Below, one piece after another: positions 1 through 10,818 of a DNA stretch of 64,000 nucleotides. The notes under the pieces are model-generated. The model made no database searches. It was not told where the DNA came from and saw only the letters and a program-made list of their open reading frames with translations. Source of the DNA: Epiperipatus broadwayi. Taxonomy: Eukaryota; Onychophora; Udeonychophora; Euonychophora; Peripatidae. The position numbers were made by a program, and so were the translations under genes. The stretch covers positions 6,631,576-6,695,575 of the forward strand of contig JAQFVV010000036.1 in NCBI GenBank assembly GCA_028023455.1. Reading direction: 5' to 3'. Position 1 is the first letter of the stretch; each line of letters starts with the position of its first letter.

Positions 1-2274
1 AACATAATCTTTGTCAACTCTATGGCCTTTATATCTAAATCCCCTTATCTTTTCGCAAACCCAGAATAAAAACCAATGACTCACTTTCTGTATAGTCACT
101 TGGTTCATACCTATTCTCCCATAACTTCATTATCTCTACCCTTTCTGTTTTTAAGCATTTACATTCATCAACAGTTGCCTAATATTTTCTATACCTTCCT
201 TACACAATTTGCACACTAACTCACCCACAGTTTTCCATTTACATGTATATTCTCTTGTTGCTAAAGATCCCGTTTGAGCTTTAAACAATAAACTACTTTC
301 TTTACTATTATCATAAATTAACTCGCATCCAATATTTCATTTATTTCTATATATATTTAAACTCTTCTTACCCTCCATATTAGTTCTCCATCTCTCCAAC
401 TCCCTATTTTTTATTAATGCTTCTACTCTTTTATCCCATTCCTTACCACTATAACACTCAACAATCCTCCTAACACAATCATCCCACCTTTTATACAAGT
501 ATACTGATATAAATTCTTTATCCAAATCTTTTGCATACCACATTACCTTTCTTGCCCATCTGGTTACCTGCCCTTTACTCATAACCCAATTAAGCACTAC
601 TTCGGCTATTCTTTTACTATCCATAAACTGCAACCTACCAAACATTTTCATTTTACTTTTTGCATCTCTCATATAAAAACTTGACCATCCCATTTTTCCT
701 TGAATTGCCTCCTTTGCTGTCCACATCTCTGCATCTAATGCATGTCTTCCTACTTCCCTTTGTACTTTCTCTAAATAATCTAAAACCCTTTTACTAACAC
801 ATAATGCATCATTACCATATGTTAACCATGCTACAGCAACTCCCTTCCATACAATTTTAGCTACATCATATTTATTATATGAAAATACTGCTAGTTTTTT
901 TTACCAAACCCTTTCTTTTCTTTGCTTCGTTTACCAATTTTTTCTCCCATTCATCCAAGCAATTTTCCTGATTACATAAGATGATTCCCAAATAAGTATA
1001 TCTATCCACCACACTTAACTTTATATTCCCCCCAAAAAAATTCTACATCTTCTCTTTCCCCAGTATTAACCATCATTATATTTGATTTTTCTTCACTAAA
1101 TTTAATCCCCATCTCTTTACCCACCCTTGCACATGTCCTCAACATAATTTCCATATCTTCTTTTCTTTTTGCACACAAAAAGATATGATCCGCAAAGAAG
1201 ACCCTACAAAGTATATACTCCCTTGCCATCTATTAACGGTATCTCTACCACTCTTCCTAGTCTTTCTATTGCTTTGTCCATTTCACTCAAAAACAACAAA
1301 AGCAAAATAGGTGACATAGGGCATCCTTGCCTTAATCCCACTCCATTTTTAACTTTAACTGATTTTATATCCCCTAATTGGTAAGTATAATAATTATTTT
1401 CATATAATTTCTTAATAATTATAATAATTATTTTCATATAATTTCTTAATAATATTAACTAAGGCTCCATCCATTCCCAAATTTGCTAACCTTACCCATA
1501 ATCTATTTCTATTTTCTCTTTCATATGCTTTCTCTAATCTATAAAACTCATATATAATTACCTACCTGAATTCCTACTCATCTCCATAAGTTGTGTAACC
1601 ACAAACAAACTATCTCCTATACACCTATCTGACCTAAAACCTCCTTGCATTTCCCCCACTACATTATTCTCTTCCACCCATTTTACAACTCTTCCAGCTA
1701 CCATATATGAGAAAAACTTTATATAAAACTAATGTTAATGCTATTGGTCTATAATTATTTAACTTTCTATGATCCTTACCTTTTACTTTAAATAATAATC
1801 TTATTCTTGTATTACTCCAACTACTCAGAAAAACTCTCTTCTGTGCCATCTTATTAAAACATGATAATAACTTTGCTTTTGCTCTATGCCCAAATTCATT
1901 ACCATCTCTGCTGCCCATCACGCTAAACCTCTCGCCTTTCCATTTCTCAATCTCTTCCCTGCATCATTCAGTTCATTTTTTGTGAACCTGATATTCCCAT
2001 TACTAACTGCTTTCATGTTTTCTATCACTAACTCCTTCACATCTAACATCTTTTCTATATCCATTACATATCTATTTAAGATTCTCTCTACCTCTTCTCT
2101 AAAGCTACATTCTATTCCCTCATCATTTATTAATACTATCTTTCTTTCCTCTACATTTCTCCTTTTAATGTAATTCCAAAATTTTTTACTCCCACCTCTT
2201 CCACTTTTATTAATATCCTCCAACAATTTACTATTCAACTTCATCCTCTCTCTATAATTGTCCATTTTAGCCAA
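1..2274 (-). pseudogene. Reverse transcriptase and C-terminal region, LINE copy 1 (broken)
   Basis: Frames at 1918-2274, 1664-1921, 1204-1437, 1002-1229 and 337-726 (minus) line up in order with the 685-residue ORF of copy 2. Recognisable pieces are the N-N-Y-R-P-I-A stretch, R-Q-G-C-P-M-S-P, and the active-site region where copy 2 has F-A-D-D but this copy reads F-A-D-H. At least five frame breaks and the altered active site show it is a pseudogene. The zinc-knuckle region near 190-220 is also disrupted. Confidence 0.85.
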
Positions 2275-2388
2275 CTTTCTTTTCTAAGTACTTTCCCCAT
2301 TTAGCATTAATATCATTTTCACTTTCTTTGTTCTTAATAGCACACTTATATTCTCTGCATTTCCTCTCTTTTACACTTTTACTCACTC

Positions 2389-3060
2389 TCATTTTTTATG
2401 ACTTTTATTCTTCTCCATATTCTCAACTAAAACCCTATTTGCCACTTTTTCTATTTCACCACACCAGTTTTTATATTCATCCCCAACCAACTGCTCCATG
2501 GTTTCTTCAACTTTTATTTTATACTCTTCCAACTTATTCTTATCATTCACTCTCCATCCACATCTTTCACTATTGTTTCTACTTTTATTTCTATCCTCCA
2601 TCACATTACTAACCATTTCTATTACAATAAAGTTATGATCACTATTACATACTCTCTCTTCATTATCAAACACCTTAATTTTCTGTATTTTATTCATTCC
2701 CTCTTTCTCTACCAATACATAATCTATTGTGTGAAATACATTTTTCCTAGACCATGTGTATTGTCCTCATACATATTTGATAAATTCCCAATGTCAAATT
2801 TACTCTTTGACAAAATTCCTTTAAAAACTGACCATTTTTATTACCTACATCATCAATTTCTTCAATATGTCCATTTATATCCCCTATAACCATTATTCTC
2901 TTTCCTTTTTTTTTAAAACTCTGTATATCCTTAACTAGGCATTCATATATGCTACTGTTCCATTCCATTACAGTTTGACTATCACCAGTGGCTATATACA
3001 CTACAGCCACCATCCATTCTTGTCTACCCAATCTTATTTCAAACCACAAATGCTCTTGAC
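2389..3060 (-). pseudogene. APE-type endonuclease domain, LINE copy 1
   Basis: Two minus-strand frames (2747-3049 and 2389-2715) together give the second half of an exonuclease-endonuclease-phosphatase fold. The first has V-I-G-D-I-N-G-H, the GDxN catalytic motif. The second has N-S-D-H-N-F-I-V, the SDH motif near the C-terminus. The enzyme nicks target DNA for target-primed reverse transcription. The N-terminal part (about 3060-3450) is only recognisable as fragments. Frameshifts at about 2740 and 2380 separate the parts. The SDH part is repeated, better preserved, at 37611-38204. Confidence 0.75.
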
Positions 3061-3489
3061 ATTTAACAATATTTAAATATTTTTTTCAATATAACACCTA
3101 TACCACCACCCCTTTTTTCTTTTTCTTTTCTATTAATACCCTGCCATACCACCTCTTCCAAAATAGGTTCTTCTTCTTCTCTTCATTTTCAATTGCTTTA
3201 TTTAATTCCAGCCACGTTTCTGGTCTCCTACCACCTTGCATATTCAAAAACTCAATTTTAACAATTTCTTCTTTCCTAACTATACTCTTTTATAAATTCT
3301 TTTGATTCTTTCTTCTCCATTACATTTATAACAAACTTTCTTACCATTAATCTTACAGAACCATTCCCTCTTCACATCTACACTTATATCTAAATCAACC
3401 ATCTTTTGCTTATTTCTTATATCCCATCCATTCTTCTTTTTTTTTGATAATATTACAATTTAAAAGCCCATCCCCCTTTAAAAGTTTCC

Positions 3490-4080
3490 CAAATTATATT
3501 CTTTAAATATCAGACTCCCTAAAACTTCACTTCCTTGTTTTCCTAAGTGCAATCCATCTTTACTATATAACTCTTTCTTTCCAATAAACCAATCCCATAC
3601 ATCCACAAACACAACATTATTTTTCTCTCACAATTTTTTCAATCTCTCATTTATAGAACATGTTCTATCTAACAAATGCCTCTTATCAAATCTTGGTAAT
3701 ACTCCAACTACCCCTACTCTTCCTTTAATCTCCCTCAAATTTCTAATCAATTCTACATACTCATCCATTACTCTCTCTGATGGCTCTAACAAATTATTAG
3801 TCCCTACCATAACATATACATCTCTACTAACTAGCTTTTTTACTTTACCTGTCACATCCCTAATTTTAGCTCCAGGCAAACATATTCTTACATACCTGCT
3901 TGTATTTTCCCTTGCAATTATATCCCCACATTCTCTTATTAGTGAATCTCCTATCAATACTGTCTCATAGTCTACTTTCTCTACTTTATCTGTAACCTTT
4001 TCTACCATCGTCTGGACCTCCTTATCCATTTCTTCATTATCATTTCTACTCAATAATTCCTTTATCTTCTCACACTTCAT
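3490..4080 (-). pseudogene. SGNH-hydrolase (esterase) domain of CR1-like ORF1
   Basis: The 150-codon open frame at 3628-4080 holds block I G-D-S-L-I-R-E with the nucleophile serine and block III V-G-T-N-N-L-L, the GxND-like oxyanion block. Past a frameshift near 3627 the frame continues to about 3490 and includes block V D-G-L-H-L with the catalytic Asp-His pair. All catalytic blocks of an SGNH/GDSL esterase are therefore visible, split by one shift. In CR1-like elements this ORF1 domain is a lipid or acetyl esterase of uncertain role in the retrotransposition cycle. The copy is inactive because of the shift and stops upstream. Confidence 0.8.
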
Positions 4081-4289
4081 CTAACAACTTTAATTTCACT
4101 TCTACATCTTTCACTTCTTTTATCTTACTTATTCTCTGGCTAACCATCTCCATTGCATTACTACTTTCTCCACCCATATTTCCTGTCACTCCACTAAGAC
4201 CATACTCTGTCCTATCTTCCTTAACTACATTTTGCTCCCTCTCCTCTGACTTTCTCTTTAGACTACCTACACTTAGAAATCACTTTCAC

Positions 4290-4403
4290 GCTGACTACAT
4301 AACCAGAAACCTGTTACATTCTTCCTATTCTTATTCAAACATTTCAAATGATACACCTCAGCACACACTGTACCCTCTACCAGCGCTCACTTAATTCCTT
4401 TCT
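4290..4403 (-). pseudogene. PHD-like zinc finger in LINE ORF1
   Basis: One minus-strand frame reads W-x-R-V-Q-C-A-E-V-Y-H-L-K-C, then after a short spacer F-W-L-C. This is the second half of a PHD finger (Cys, His-x2-Cys, then W-x-C). A stop codon follows the W, so it is a relic. Position and order, N-terminal to an SGNH esterase in ORF1, match the PHD-esterase ORF1 of CR1-like LINEs, thought to act in protein or nucleic-acid binding. The first cysteine pair is not clear. Confidence 0.5.
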
Positions 4404-4410
4404 GCCGATT

Positions 4411-4734
4411 GTATATACATTGTGCAATACAAATGCAATCCATATTCTTATTTTTCAAGTCACCTATTCTATATTTGACTTTAAAATACCTCTTATATTC
4501 TTCAAATACCCTTATATGGAAAAATAAAAATAAAATAAATAAACTAAAATTTAACAATAAAACAAAATATATAAAATATCATAAGGACTTGAAATAGTTG
4601 TATGAGATTCTTTATGTTGGAAAAAAGTTCAACTTAATCCCCAAAAAGAAATACTACCATATTTGATTGAAATTATTGTTGTATTAAAATAAAAATCAAT
4701 TGATTTATTGTTGTGAGTTCATAATAAACTGAAT
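4411..4734. other. AT-rich unannotated stretch
   Basis: I see no coding, RNA or repeat signal here beyond A-rich runs. The 5' boundary of LINE copy 1 probably lies near 4400. Confidence 0.4.
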
Positions 4735-4911
4735 GGCATTATATCCTTGAGCCCAGAGTCTGATATTTTGTCAGATTTGAGCCTTGAAATAACAGAACTG
4801 AGTGGCATCATATCCTTGAGTCCAGGGTCTGCTATTTTGTCAAATTTGAGCCCTGAAATGACAGAACTGAGTGGTATCATATCCTTGAGCCCAGAGTCTG
4901 CCATTTTGTCA
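4735..4911. repeat. 69-bp tandem repeat, about 2.6 units
   Basis: Units start at 4735, 4804 and 4873, giving a period of exactly 69 bp; the third is partial. The unit is more GC-rich than its surroundings. The period is a multiple of three, so both strands stay open across it (for example 4747-4968 plus, 4719-4922 minus). This is a minisatellite or a fragment of one. No recognised protein repeat was seen. Confidence 0.85.
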
Positions 4912-5070
4912 GTAAACTTCACATGGCACCAATATATTAAATGTCATTTATTCTCATTAACGCAATAATGATGATAAATTTTCTTCATGTGATAGGATTA
5001 TCAATTTGATATATCTTTCATTTATCTTTATATTCTATCATTTTTATTGTACTAATAATATAGTTGAGGA

Positions 5071-5772
5071 CAGAGGTAAAACTCTTCTTATAGTAGCACT
5101 ATTCAGTGCAAGCTAGAATAATCAATCAATGTAGGAAGGTTTGTGCATAAAATCGCTCATCCAATATCCCCGGATTAGTTTCTAGCTTGTGGCTTTCATC
5201 TGAAAGGAGCCTTAAATCTGAGAGCACTGCATCTATATCTTAGAATCTAATGCAACCCTCCAACATCCACCTTTTATCTTATTAGCTAACTATAAATTTT
5301 TTGAGTCCAAAATGAAAACATAATAATGTTTTCAATTCAAGCTTATTTGCTTGTATAGTCATATAGATCAGAATTCAGTTCAGCATCCACACTTTTTAGT
5401 GTTTTTGGTCATCATAATCCTATTGGAAAAGATTGCATTAAACCACTAAACAGCCCATGATCACCATATTTTTTGCTTACACAAGATGTTTGCACAGAGA
5501 CAAAATGCTCCATACAGTAGCAAATGCTCCATACAGTAGCAGTGTTCTCAGTTCCAAGGCTATTCACTGATGAAAGCCACAGGCTAGAAACTAATCTGGG
5601 GATTTTGTATGAGTAAGCATTAGTTAGTAATTTTATGCACAAACTTTTGTGTATCCATTAATTATTCTGTCTTGCACTAAATGTCACTACTGTATGGAGA
5701 GTTTTGCTTCTGTGTAAACAGCTTGCAGAAGCATAAAGAATGGTGATCATATGATGTTTAGCAGTTTAATAC
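5071..5772. mobile_element. Family A hammerhead fold-back retroelement, copy A1
   Basis: Flanked by a 9-bp direct repeat AGTTGAGGA (5062-5070 and 5773-5781). The left arm (about 5077-5215) holds a decayed minus-strand hammerhead (CAGATGA for CTGATGA; GAAAC kept at minus 5183-5179). A body follows (5216-5437), then the family terminal sequence AACCACTAAAC is met again at 5440. A second arm start (about 5500) with a 19-bp local duplication leads into a right arm with a plus-strand hammerhead (5554-5607). Because arm, body, terminus and arm follow each other, the copy looks like a little more than one monomer of a head-to-tail repeat about 0.42 kb long, ending in an inverted arm. Confidence 0.8.
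5554..5607 (+). ncRNA. Hammerhead ribozyme motif, family A (A1 right arm)
   Basis: CTGATGA at 5567-5573 and GAAAC at 5587-5591 enclose the short stem II hairpin typical of the family. The distal stem I pairing CCAA/TTTG is still partly possible. The cleavage triplet is ATC rather than GTC, so self-cleavage is probably lost. Homologous sites with an intact triplet occur at 13.1, 13.2 and 15.6 kb. Confidence 0.6.
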
Positions 5773-5782
5773 AGTTGAGGAT

Positions 5783-6469
5783 ATTTGAAAGAGTGGGAAG
5801 AAGTACAAGAATTAATGAGCCATATTCAGAAAAATAATTCACTCTTTAATTACTCTATCAATAATGCATATTATTTACTACTTGCGGAAGCAGCCAGGCA
5901 AACTCAGGTTCAGAATAGGTAGATGATGGCAGCAAATAGTATTGGATATTTCATATGGCAAACCAGCAGATCAAGAAATATTAAGGTAATTAAATGAGAC
6001 ATAGGACTTTATCAATTTTTGTTGTTACAGGCAACAACTAGGTGCCTGTAATCTCACCAACAGTAGCCAATATTAGACCATTAATTATAGCAGATATATT
6101 ATTACTGTAAATAAATGCAATAAATACTTTGACGCTCCTCTAGTTGTATTTCAATTATTTATTAGCCAGAAAGAATATTTTCCTCAACAAAACATACATT
6201 CACAACAATCGGACATTGGAATAAAAAGCCGGCAAAATGAAACCTGATAAAACATAATGGACAGTTCTTCTTAAGATTCATAATAATTTTACCTACATGA
6301 TCTAGTCCTTTGTCAAAGATTTTAAACACTTTATACAATAAATCACAAACATGGAAATTGAAAAAAGTAATATATTTGTAAGATTTGATATGGAAAATTT
6401 TTTCACAAGCATATTCTATAAATTAAAATGATAAATTGCACACCAGGACAATAGAATAATACAGCACTG
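5783..6469. other. Unannotated AT-rich stretch
   Basis: No open frame, hairpin or repeat that I can name. Confidence 0.4.
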
Positions 6470-6762
6470 AACATTCTGTGTAACAACAGATTTTCATGCA
6501 ACATAAAATTCTTGCAACAATTCAAAAAATGATATGGATCCACCATTGCCAACCATAATCAGCAAGATTTATATGAAAAAACTTGATATTATTGCTATAA
6601 ATACTACTTCATCTAATGTTTGGCTTTACTATGTCAATGGTACACTTGTTGTATGGCCACATAGTGAAACATTATTGAAAACATTCTGGACACCTACAAA
6701 TAACATATCTTTTTCAATTCCCAAGTACAACAAAAAACAGAATTTCACCATATTTATATGAC
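6470..6762 (+). pseudogene. Penelope-like element reverse transcriptase relic
   Basis: The frame from 6534 reads D-P-P-L-P-T-I-I-S-K-I-Y-M, followed by W-L-Y-Y-V-N-G-T-L-V-V-W-P-H. These match the PLE RT blocks normally seen as M-G-S-P-L-S-P-x-I-A-N-x-Y-M and R-Y-V-D-D-T-x-x-x-W-P-H. The catalytic D-D is replaced by N-G, so it is dead. Sequence just upstream (about 6470-6533) can be read as the preceding C-x-T-x-F block after shifts. PLE RTs copy element RNA and are normally fused to a GIY-YIG endonuclease, relics of which lie at 10.2 and 26.3 kb. A SINE abuts the 3' side. Confidence 0.8.
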
Positions 6763-6770
6763 AGAACTCT

Positions 6771-6878
6771 CTTTTTTTTTTTTTAAAGTGTCATAGCATC
6801 GGCCGGGACGCGAACCCGCAACCCGGGCAACTGCCTGCAAGTGCAAGGCATTCGCGCTGACCTCTCGACCACCAATGC
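6771..6878 (-). mobile_element. tRNA-derived SINE, copy 1
   Basis: Reads on the minus strand. A tRNA-like head runs 6878-6796 and includes a B box GGTTCGCGTCC (plus 806-816 of the 6-kb block, i.e. 6816-6806). A tail of TATGACACTTTAAAA follows, ending in a 13-base A run (T run 6772-6784 on plus). It is clearly more GC-rich than its surroundings. It shares head and TGACA-type tail with copies at 17.8 and 61.4 kb, and this tail plus poly(A) argues against a functional tRNA gene. Confidence 0.75.
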
Positions 6879-6879
6879 A

Positions 6880-7446
6880 AAATAATAGTTTCCATAAATT
6901 CCACACATATTATAGCATGTCCATCCAATCATGACTGAAATGCAAAAAGAGAAGTTATACTAGTATTATAAAATGAAAGGTGTTCGTTCAAAAGCCAATG
7001 ATTTTGAAAAATAAACAATCTATATAAAACAAACTTTAATGAAGAATGGATATCAGTCAGTTATCATTAAAAAAAACTTTAAATAACAAAAGAAAATATA
7101 TGTAACACTTATAGACATTGTAGCATGTTCATACCTACCAGATGTAAGAAAGTTAAAGAAAATTTTAATGACTATAATATTAGAACAGCTTTCTAAAGCC
7201 ATAACACATTATGGTAAATCCTAATCTCTACAAACCAAACATGAAATGTTGGAAAAACAAGAAAAGAATCTATAAAATTTCATGTTAATGTAGAAATAAA
7301 TATATTGGTAAAAATATTTACCATACTGAAAAAGGATTAAAATATCGCAAATAATTAGAGAAGAAAATAGATAGTCTAAAATAGAAAACCATACAAATAC
7401 CAATGAATATATATACGTTCAGTTAGGAAAATGCAAAAATATTAAA
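6880..7446. other. Unannotated AT-rich stretch
   Basis: No supported feature; only short chance ORFs. Confidence 0.4.
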
Positions 7447-7780
7447 TAGAGAGTAATAATCAATAAAGCAAGTCATATATAGCATGACATTACTTTTATG
7501 AGCTTGTATTTACAAATATGTTATATAGAGACCGTACCAATAGCTCAAACAAGCTCTTAATTGATAAGTGTTTTAAGATAAAACATTTAAAATCTCTGTC
7601 TGAAATATTCTTAACCACAGAACAATTGTTTTTGAGCTTATGGCTCACCTCACTGAGGTGAGCCATAAGCTGGAAAACAATTGGTCTTAAGATAAGAATA
7701 TTCCAGATAGAGATTTTAAATGTTTTCTCTTACCATACTTATCAATTAAGAGCTTGTTTGAGCTATTGATACGCCCTCTA
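7447..7780. mobile_element. Family B hammerhead fold-back retroelement, copy B1
   Basis: Non-inverted leader with AAAGCAAGTCATATATA (from about 7465) as in copy B2 at 62.8 kb. Inverted arms of about 120 bp follow (about 7535-7654 and 7658-7775) meeting almost directly in a near-perfect hairpin at 7640-7670. The right arm keeps part of the hammerhead: CTGAGGT, stem II GAGC-CATAA-GCTG, GAAA, then TTGGTC. The stem I 5' strand was lost when the arms fused, so it is probably inactive. Candidate target duplication ATATTAAA (7439-7446 and 7780-7787). Confidence 0.7.
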
Positions 7781-7789
7781 TATTAAAAA

Positions 7790-8159
7790 GACAGAAATAA
7801 AAATAAAGTCACATGACAATAAAATCATGAGGATTCTTAGGATTTATGAATGCAAAGGTTATGATTTGATTTCCATACTAGTACTATTATTGGACAGTTT
7901 ATCAAAAATGAAAACAAAGAAGAGAATAATACCACTTAAAACATTATATAATATACTGATCTGTGTATTATTGCTAACAGATGAATGTATTTCAAAAGAT
8001 TAAATAAAGTTTGAATTTTTTTCAAAACATTTAACCTTTAATGTTGATGAGAAAAATAATCCAACATACATTTACAAGTGAAATTCCATCATAACAAACA
8101 TTTAAACAATCATATATTTGCATAAAAGACCAGTTCACAAGTGAGTTTTAAAATTGTAT
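7790..8159. other. Unannotated AT-rich stretch
   Basis: Nothing recognised. Confidence 0.4.
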
Positions 8160-8337
8160 AATATTTACTAAGGCAATAAGCCTAAAGCATGTGCAGTTGA
8201 AAATACGAAGGTAGGGACCTCGACAGGTCTTAACCACAAGCTTACATATTGGAAGCTTGTGGTTAAGACCTGTTGAGGTCCCTACCTTTGCATTTTCTAC
8301 CACGCACGCTTTAGGTTTATTGCCTTAATAAATATTA
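8160..8337. mobile_element. Fold-back element, about 178 bp palindrome
   Basis: Near-perfect inverted repeat: arms 8160-8244 and 8255-8337 around a spacer of about 10 bp. The inner 35 bp (GGTAGGGACCTC ... CACAAGCTT) match with one mismatch; the outer arm is more diverged. No coding content and no hammerhead core. It would form a long RNA hairpin if transcribed. Confidence 0.85.
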
Positions 8338-8339
8338 CT

Positions 8340-9416
8340 TACGTAATCAATGTGCATTAAATAAATTTATAATTGTATAATGTAGATTATAAGAATTAAC
8401 TTATTATTCTAAAAATAATAACTACTCAAACATAAAGAAATGCAGTTTTTTTTGTGTTTCACTTTAAGACGAGATTAATTTCAGGATTAAACAACAATAT
8501 GTGATAATAACTGTTAAGTTTAATATTTATGATATGGTTATTATGAAAGGTAAAATAAAAAGAATTATTTAGTAGCTAAGATAAAGTACCAGCAAAAGAA
8601 TGGTGAAAAGAGATGGAGAAAGTAGTAAAAGATGATTTAATTGAGAATGTAAACTTATCCAAATTAAAATGAACTTTAAGGCTTAATATACTTGCAGGAA
8701 TGATTTCTTCAACAAGAATTTGTTAACAAAAATATTTACATTATTATCTGTCATGCATAAAAAATAGATTTTTTTTCTACTTATAGACAATATGCACTAA
8801 TTCTCACCTTCTAATTTCTAGAATCTTACTTAAATGGTTTCTTTACTTCAAGACTTCTGTCAAGGATGTTTGCAATGTATTATTTACTTTTAAATTTTCA
8901 ATTGCATTACAAATGTTCAACATTACATAGATAGATGTAATAATATGGAAAAGTTTGTTGCCATTTCATTGTTTAATTATTATTAATTATTAATCTCCTA
9001 AAGGCAAAGAAACATATATTACTCATCTCTTAACATAATGTGAACAACAATTAAGAATTTTTATACTAGTAAACTAAAATAGTTTTGTAAACTAAAAACA
9101 GCAGGATGTGCAAAGCTAAATAAAAACTTAATGAGATAAAAAAATGATTACCAGATTCCACTTTCATGCACACCATATTGCAAAAAAAAAAACAGAAAGG
9201 AAAACCAAGTTTTTTTTGTACATTTTTCTTTTCTCTCTCTCTTTTCTTTCTGCTCTCTATATTCTCTATTCTCTCTCTATATATATACTCATATATAAAG
9301 TGACTATATGAGATAAACAAGTTTGTTACAATAATGTGAAGAAAAACAACTAAGTATATATCAAAACTGGATTAAACATGGAACAATCGTCATAACGTAT
9401 AATAATATATACAATC
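8340..9416. other. Unannotated AT-rich stretch with CT-rich microsatellite
   Basis: Contains a CT/TA-rich simple repeat around 9228-9295. Otherwise no supported feature. Confidence 0.4.
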
Positions 9417-9813
9417 AACAAACGACACACGAAGTTTTTTAAAAATCTTGATTTATTATATGAACTATTATAATGTACAAAAATATACTCCTATTTTTAG
9501 ACTAGATTCTTTTATAGCCTTTATCAAGGAACAACTAAAAAAATACCTAAAAAACAATGAATATAAATATTTCATAATACATAGAACAAATACAAATAAC
9601 TCTTATCTTAAAACTCTTCTAACAAACAATCTTAACTTTTGGTAGAAGAGTTGGTAAGAGGTATTTGTATTTATTGTTTTTTTATGTATTTTTTAGTTGT
9701 TTCTTGATAAAGACTATAAAAGAATATAGGCAATATGTTGAAGTATATTTTAGCATTATAATAATTCATATAATAAATCAAGATTTATAAAGAAGTTTGT
9801 GTGTGGTTTGTTA

Positions 9814-9816
<3 letters not shown>
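9417..9816. mobile_element. Fold-back element of about 400 bp with hammerhead-like relic
   Basis: Inverted arms of about 170-200 bp (9417-9625 and 9640-9816) begin AACAAACGACACACGAAG and AACAAACCACACACAAAC. The left arm has an extra segment of about 30 bp. On the minus strand of the left arm, TTGATAAAGGC is followed by GAATCTAGTCT. This resembles the family A order CTGATGAAAGC ... GAAACTAGTCT, so it may be a strongly decayed relative. A (TG)n(TA)n microsatellite adjoins at 9817-9847. Confidence 0.75.
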
Positions 9817-9846
<30 letters not shown>

Positions 9847-10157
9847 TGAAATTAAAGGGCTATTTTTTAAACAGTAGACTGTGTTTGTTTGTTATTTTTC
9901 AATTTACTTATAATAATATAAAACAACTCTTATTAATGTTCAATATAGATTTTACTCAAAATATGATATCACAGTTCACTTGATTCATTTGTTAGCATGA
10001 TTTCTTAAAATCATTTAAATTGTGCTTTACACAAAAAAGTGAAGCTTACTATTACTAGAAAAGAATTATACGGCTGAGCACTTTCAGAGAACTTAAGTCT
10101 CCATATTCATAGCCTACTTTAAGCAAAGTTTTGTGGTAATTTATGCAAAGTTTTCGT

Positions 10158-10457
10158 TCATAAAGACCATTTTCTGGAGATTGCAAAGCATGATTCTTTT
10201 TGGTTTATTGCATAGTTGTCATTTGCAATAAAGCATGCCTCCTTAATCCTTTGTTTCATGTCATTATGTTCAGTGCACAGTACCCTTGCCATAGTGGGTT
10301 CTAACATTTGGTGCTCAAAGAATATGGATTTGTTTTCAGTATTATTTAGAGCTTTCCTATATAAATAGTGATGTTGAAATGTTCTGGTGGTAATGTTGGC
10401 ATGGGTCTCTCCATAATATGCTGCTCTACATCCATATTGTCTGAGCACCAAAAACAA
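10158..10457 (-). pseudogene. PLE GIY-YIG endonuclease C-terminal fragment
   Basis: A 99-codon open frame. Its first third has C-R-A-A-Y-Y-G-E-T-H-A-N-I-T-T-R, matching the GIY-YIG core (Y-x-G-E-T-x-R-x-x-x-R). It then has Q-H-H-Y in the place of the E-H helix and a K-E-A-C-F-I-A-N segment, where family members have R/K-x-x-E-A-x-x-I. GIY-YIG domains nick the target for PLE insertion. The N-terminal RT is missing, so this is a 5'-truncated relic. The first 100 bp are repeated at 10468-10660 with the same frame partly open. Confidence 0.75.
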
Positions 10458-10667
10458 CAGGCCATGTTACATTCAGAGCACAGTGCCCTTGCCATAGTGG
10501 GTTCTAACATTTGGACCTCAAAGAATATGGATTTGTTTTCAGTATTATTTAGAGCTTTCCTATATAAATAGTGATGTTGAAATGTTCTGGTGGTAATGTT
10601 GGCATGGGTCTCTCCATAATATGCTGCTCTACATCCATATTGTCTGAGCACCAAAAACAACAGGCCA

Positions 10668-10818
10668 TGTGTTTGAACCCACTATGGCAAGGGTACTGTG
10701 CACTGAACATAATGACATGAAACGAAAGATTAAGGAAACATGCTTGATTGCAAATGACAACTATGCAATAAACCGAAAAGAATCGTGCTTTACAATCTCC
10801 AGAAAATTGTCTTTATGA
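10668..10818 (+). pseudogene. Inverted copy of PLE GIY-YIG 3' end
   Basis: The plus strand encodes the same C-terminal stretch as 10158-10320, with several substitutions, ending at a TGA at the same place. It forms the inner part of the right arm of the fold-back. Confidence 0.75.

Larger units (their letters stand above)
1..4410 (-). mobile_element. CR1-like LINE, copy 1 (decayed, 3' end off the window)
   Basis: Non-LTR retrotransposon read on the minus strand. In element order it holds a PHD-finger and SGNH-esterase ORF1 (about 4400-3490), an APE-type endonuclease (about 3060-2389) and a reverse transcriptase with C-terminal region (about 2274-1). It is nearly colinear with a second copy at 35.4-38.25 kb, and position 1 of this copy corresponds to about 35524 there. 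Roughly 150 bp of 3' end are therefore cut off by the window edge. Many frameshifts and stops, plus a 34-bp tandem duplication at 1387-1454, show it is dead. The PHD plus esterase ORF1 followed by APE and RT is the architecture known for CR1-like LINEs; the exact clade was not tested. Confidence 0.9.

Noticed and set aside
4719-4968. Protein-coding gene over the 69-bp repeats
   Set aside because: Open frames on both strands follow from the period being a multiple of three; no start context, no wider ORF.
6796-6878. Genuine tRNA gene at 6.8 kb (likewise 17.8 and 61.4 kb)
   Set aside because: Heads are followed directly by a common TGACA tail and A-rich end, stems have mismatches, and one copy has a TSD; these are SINEs or tRNA-like pseudogenes.
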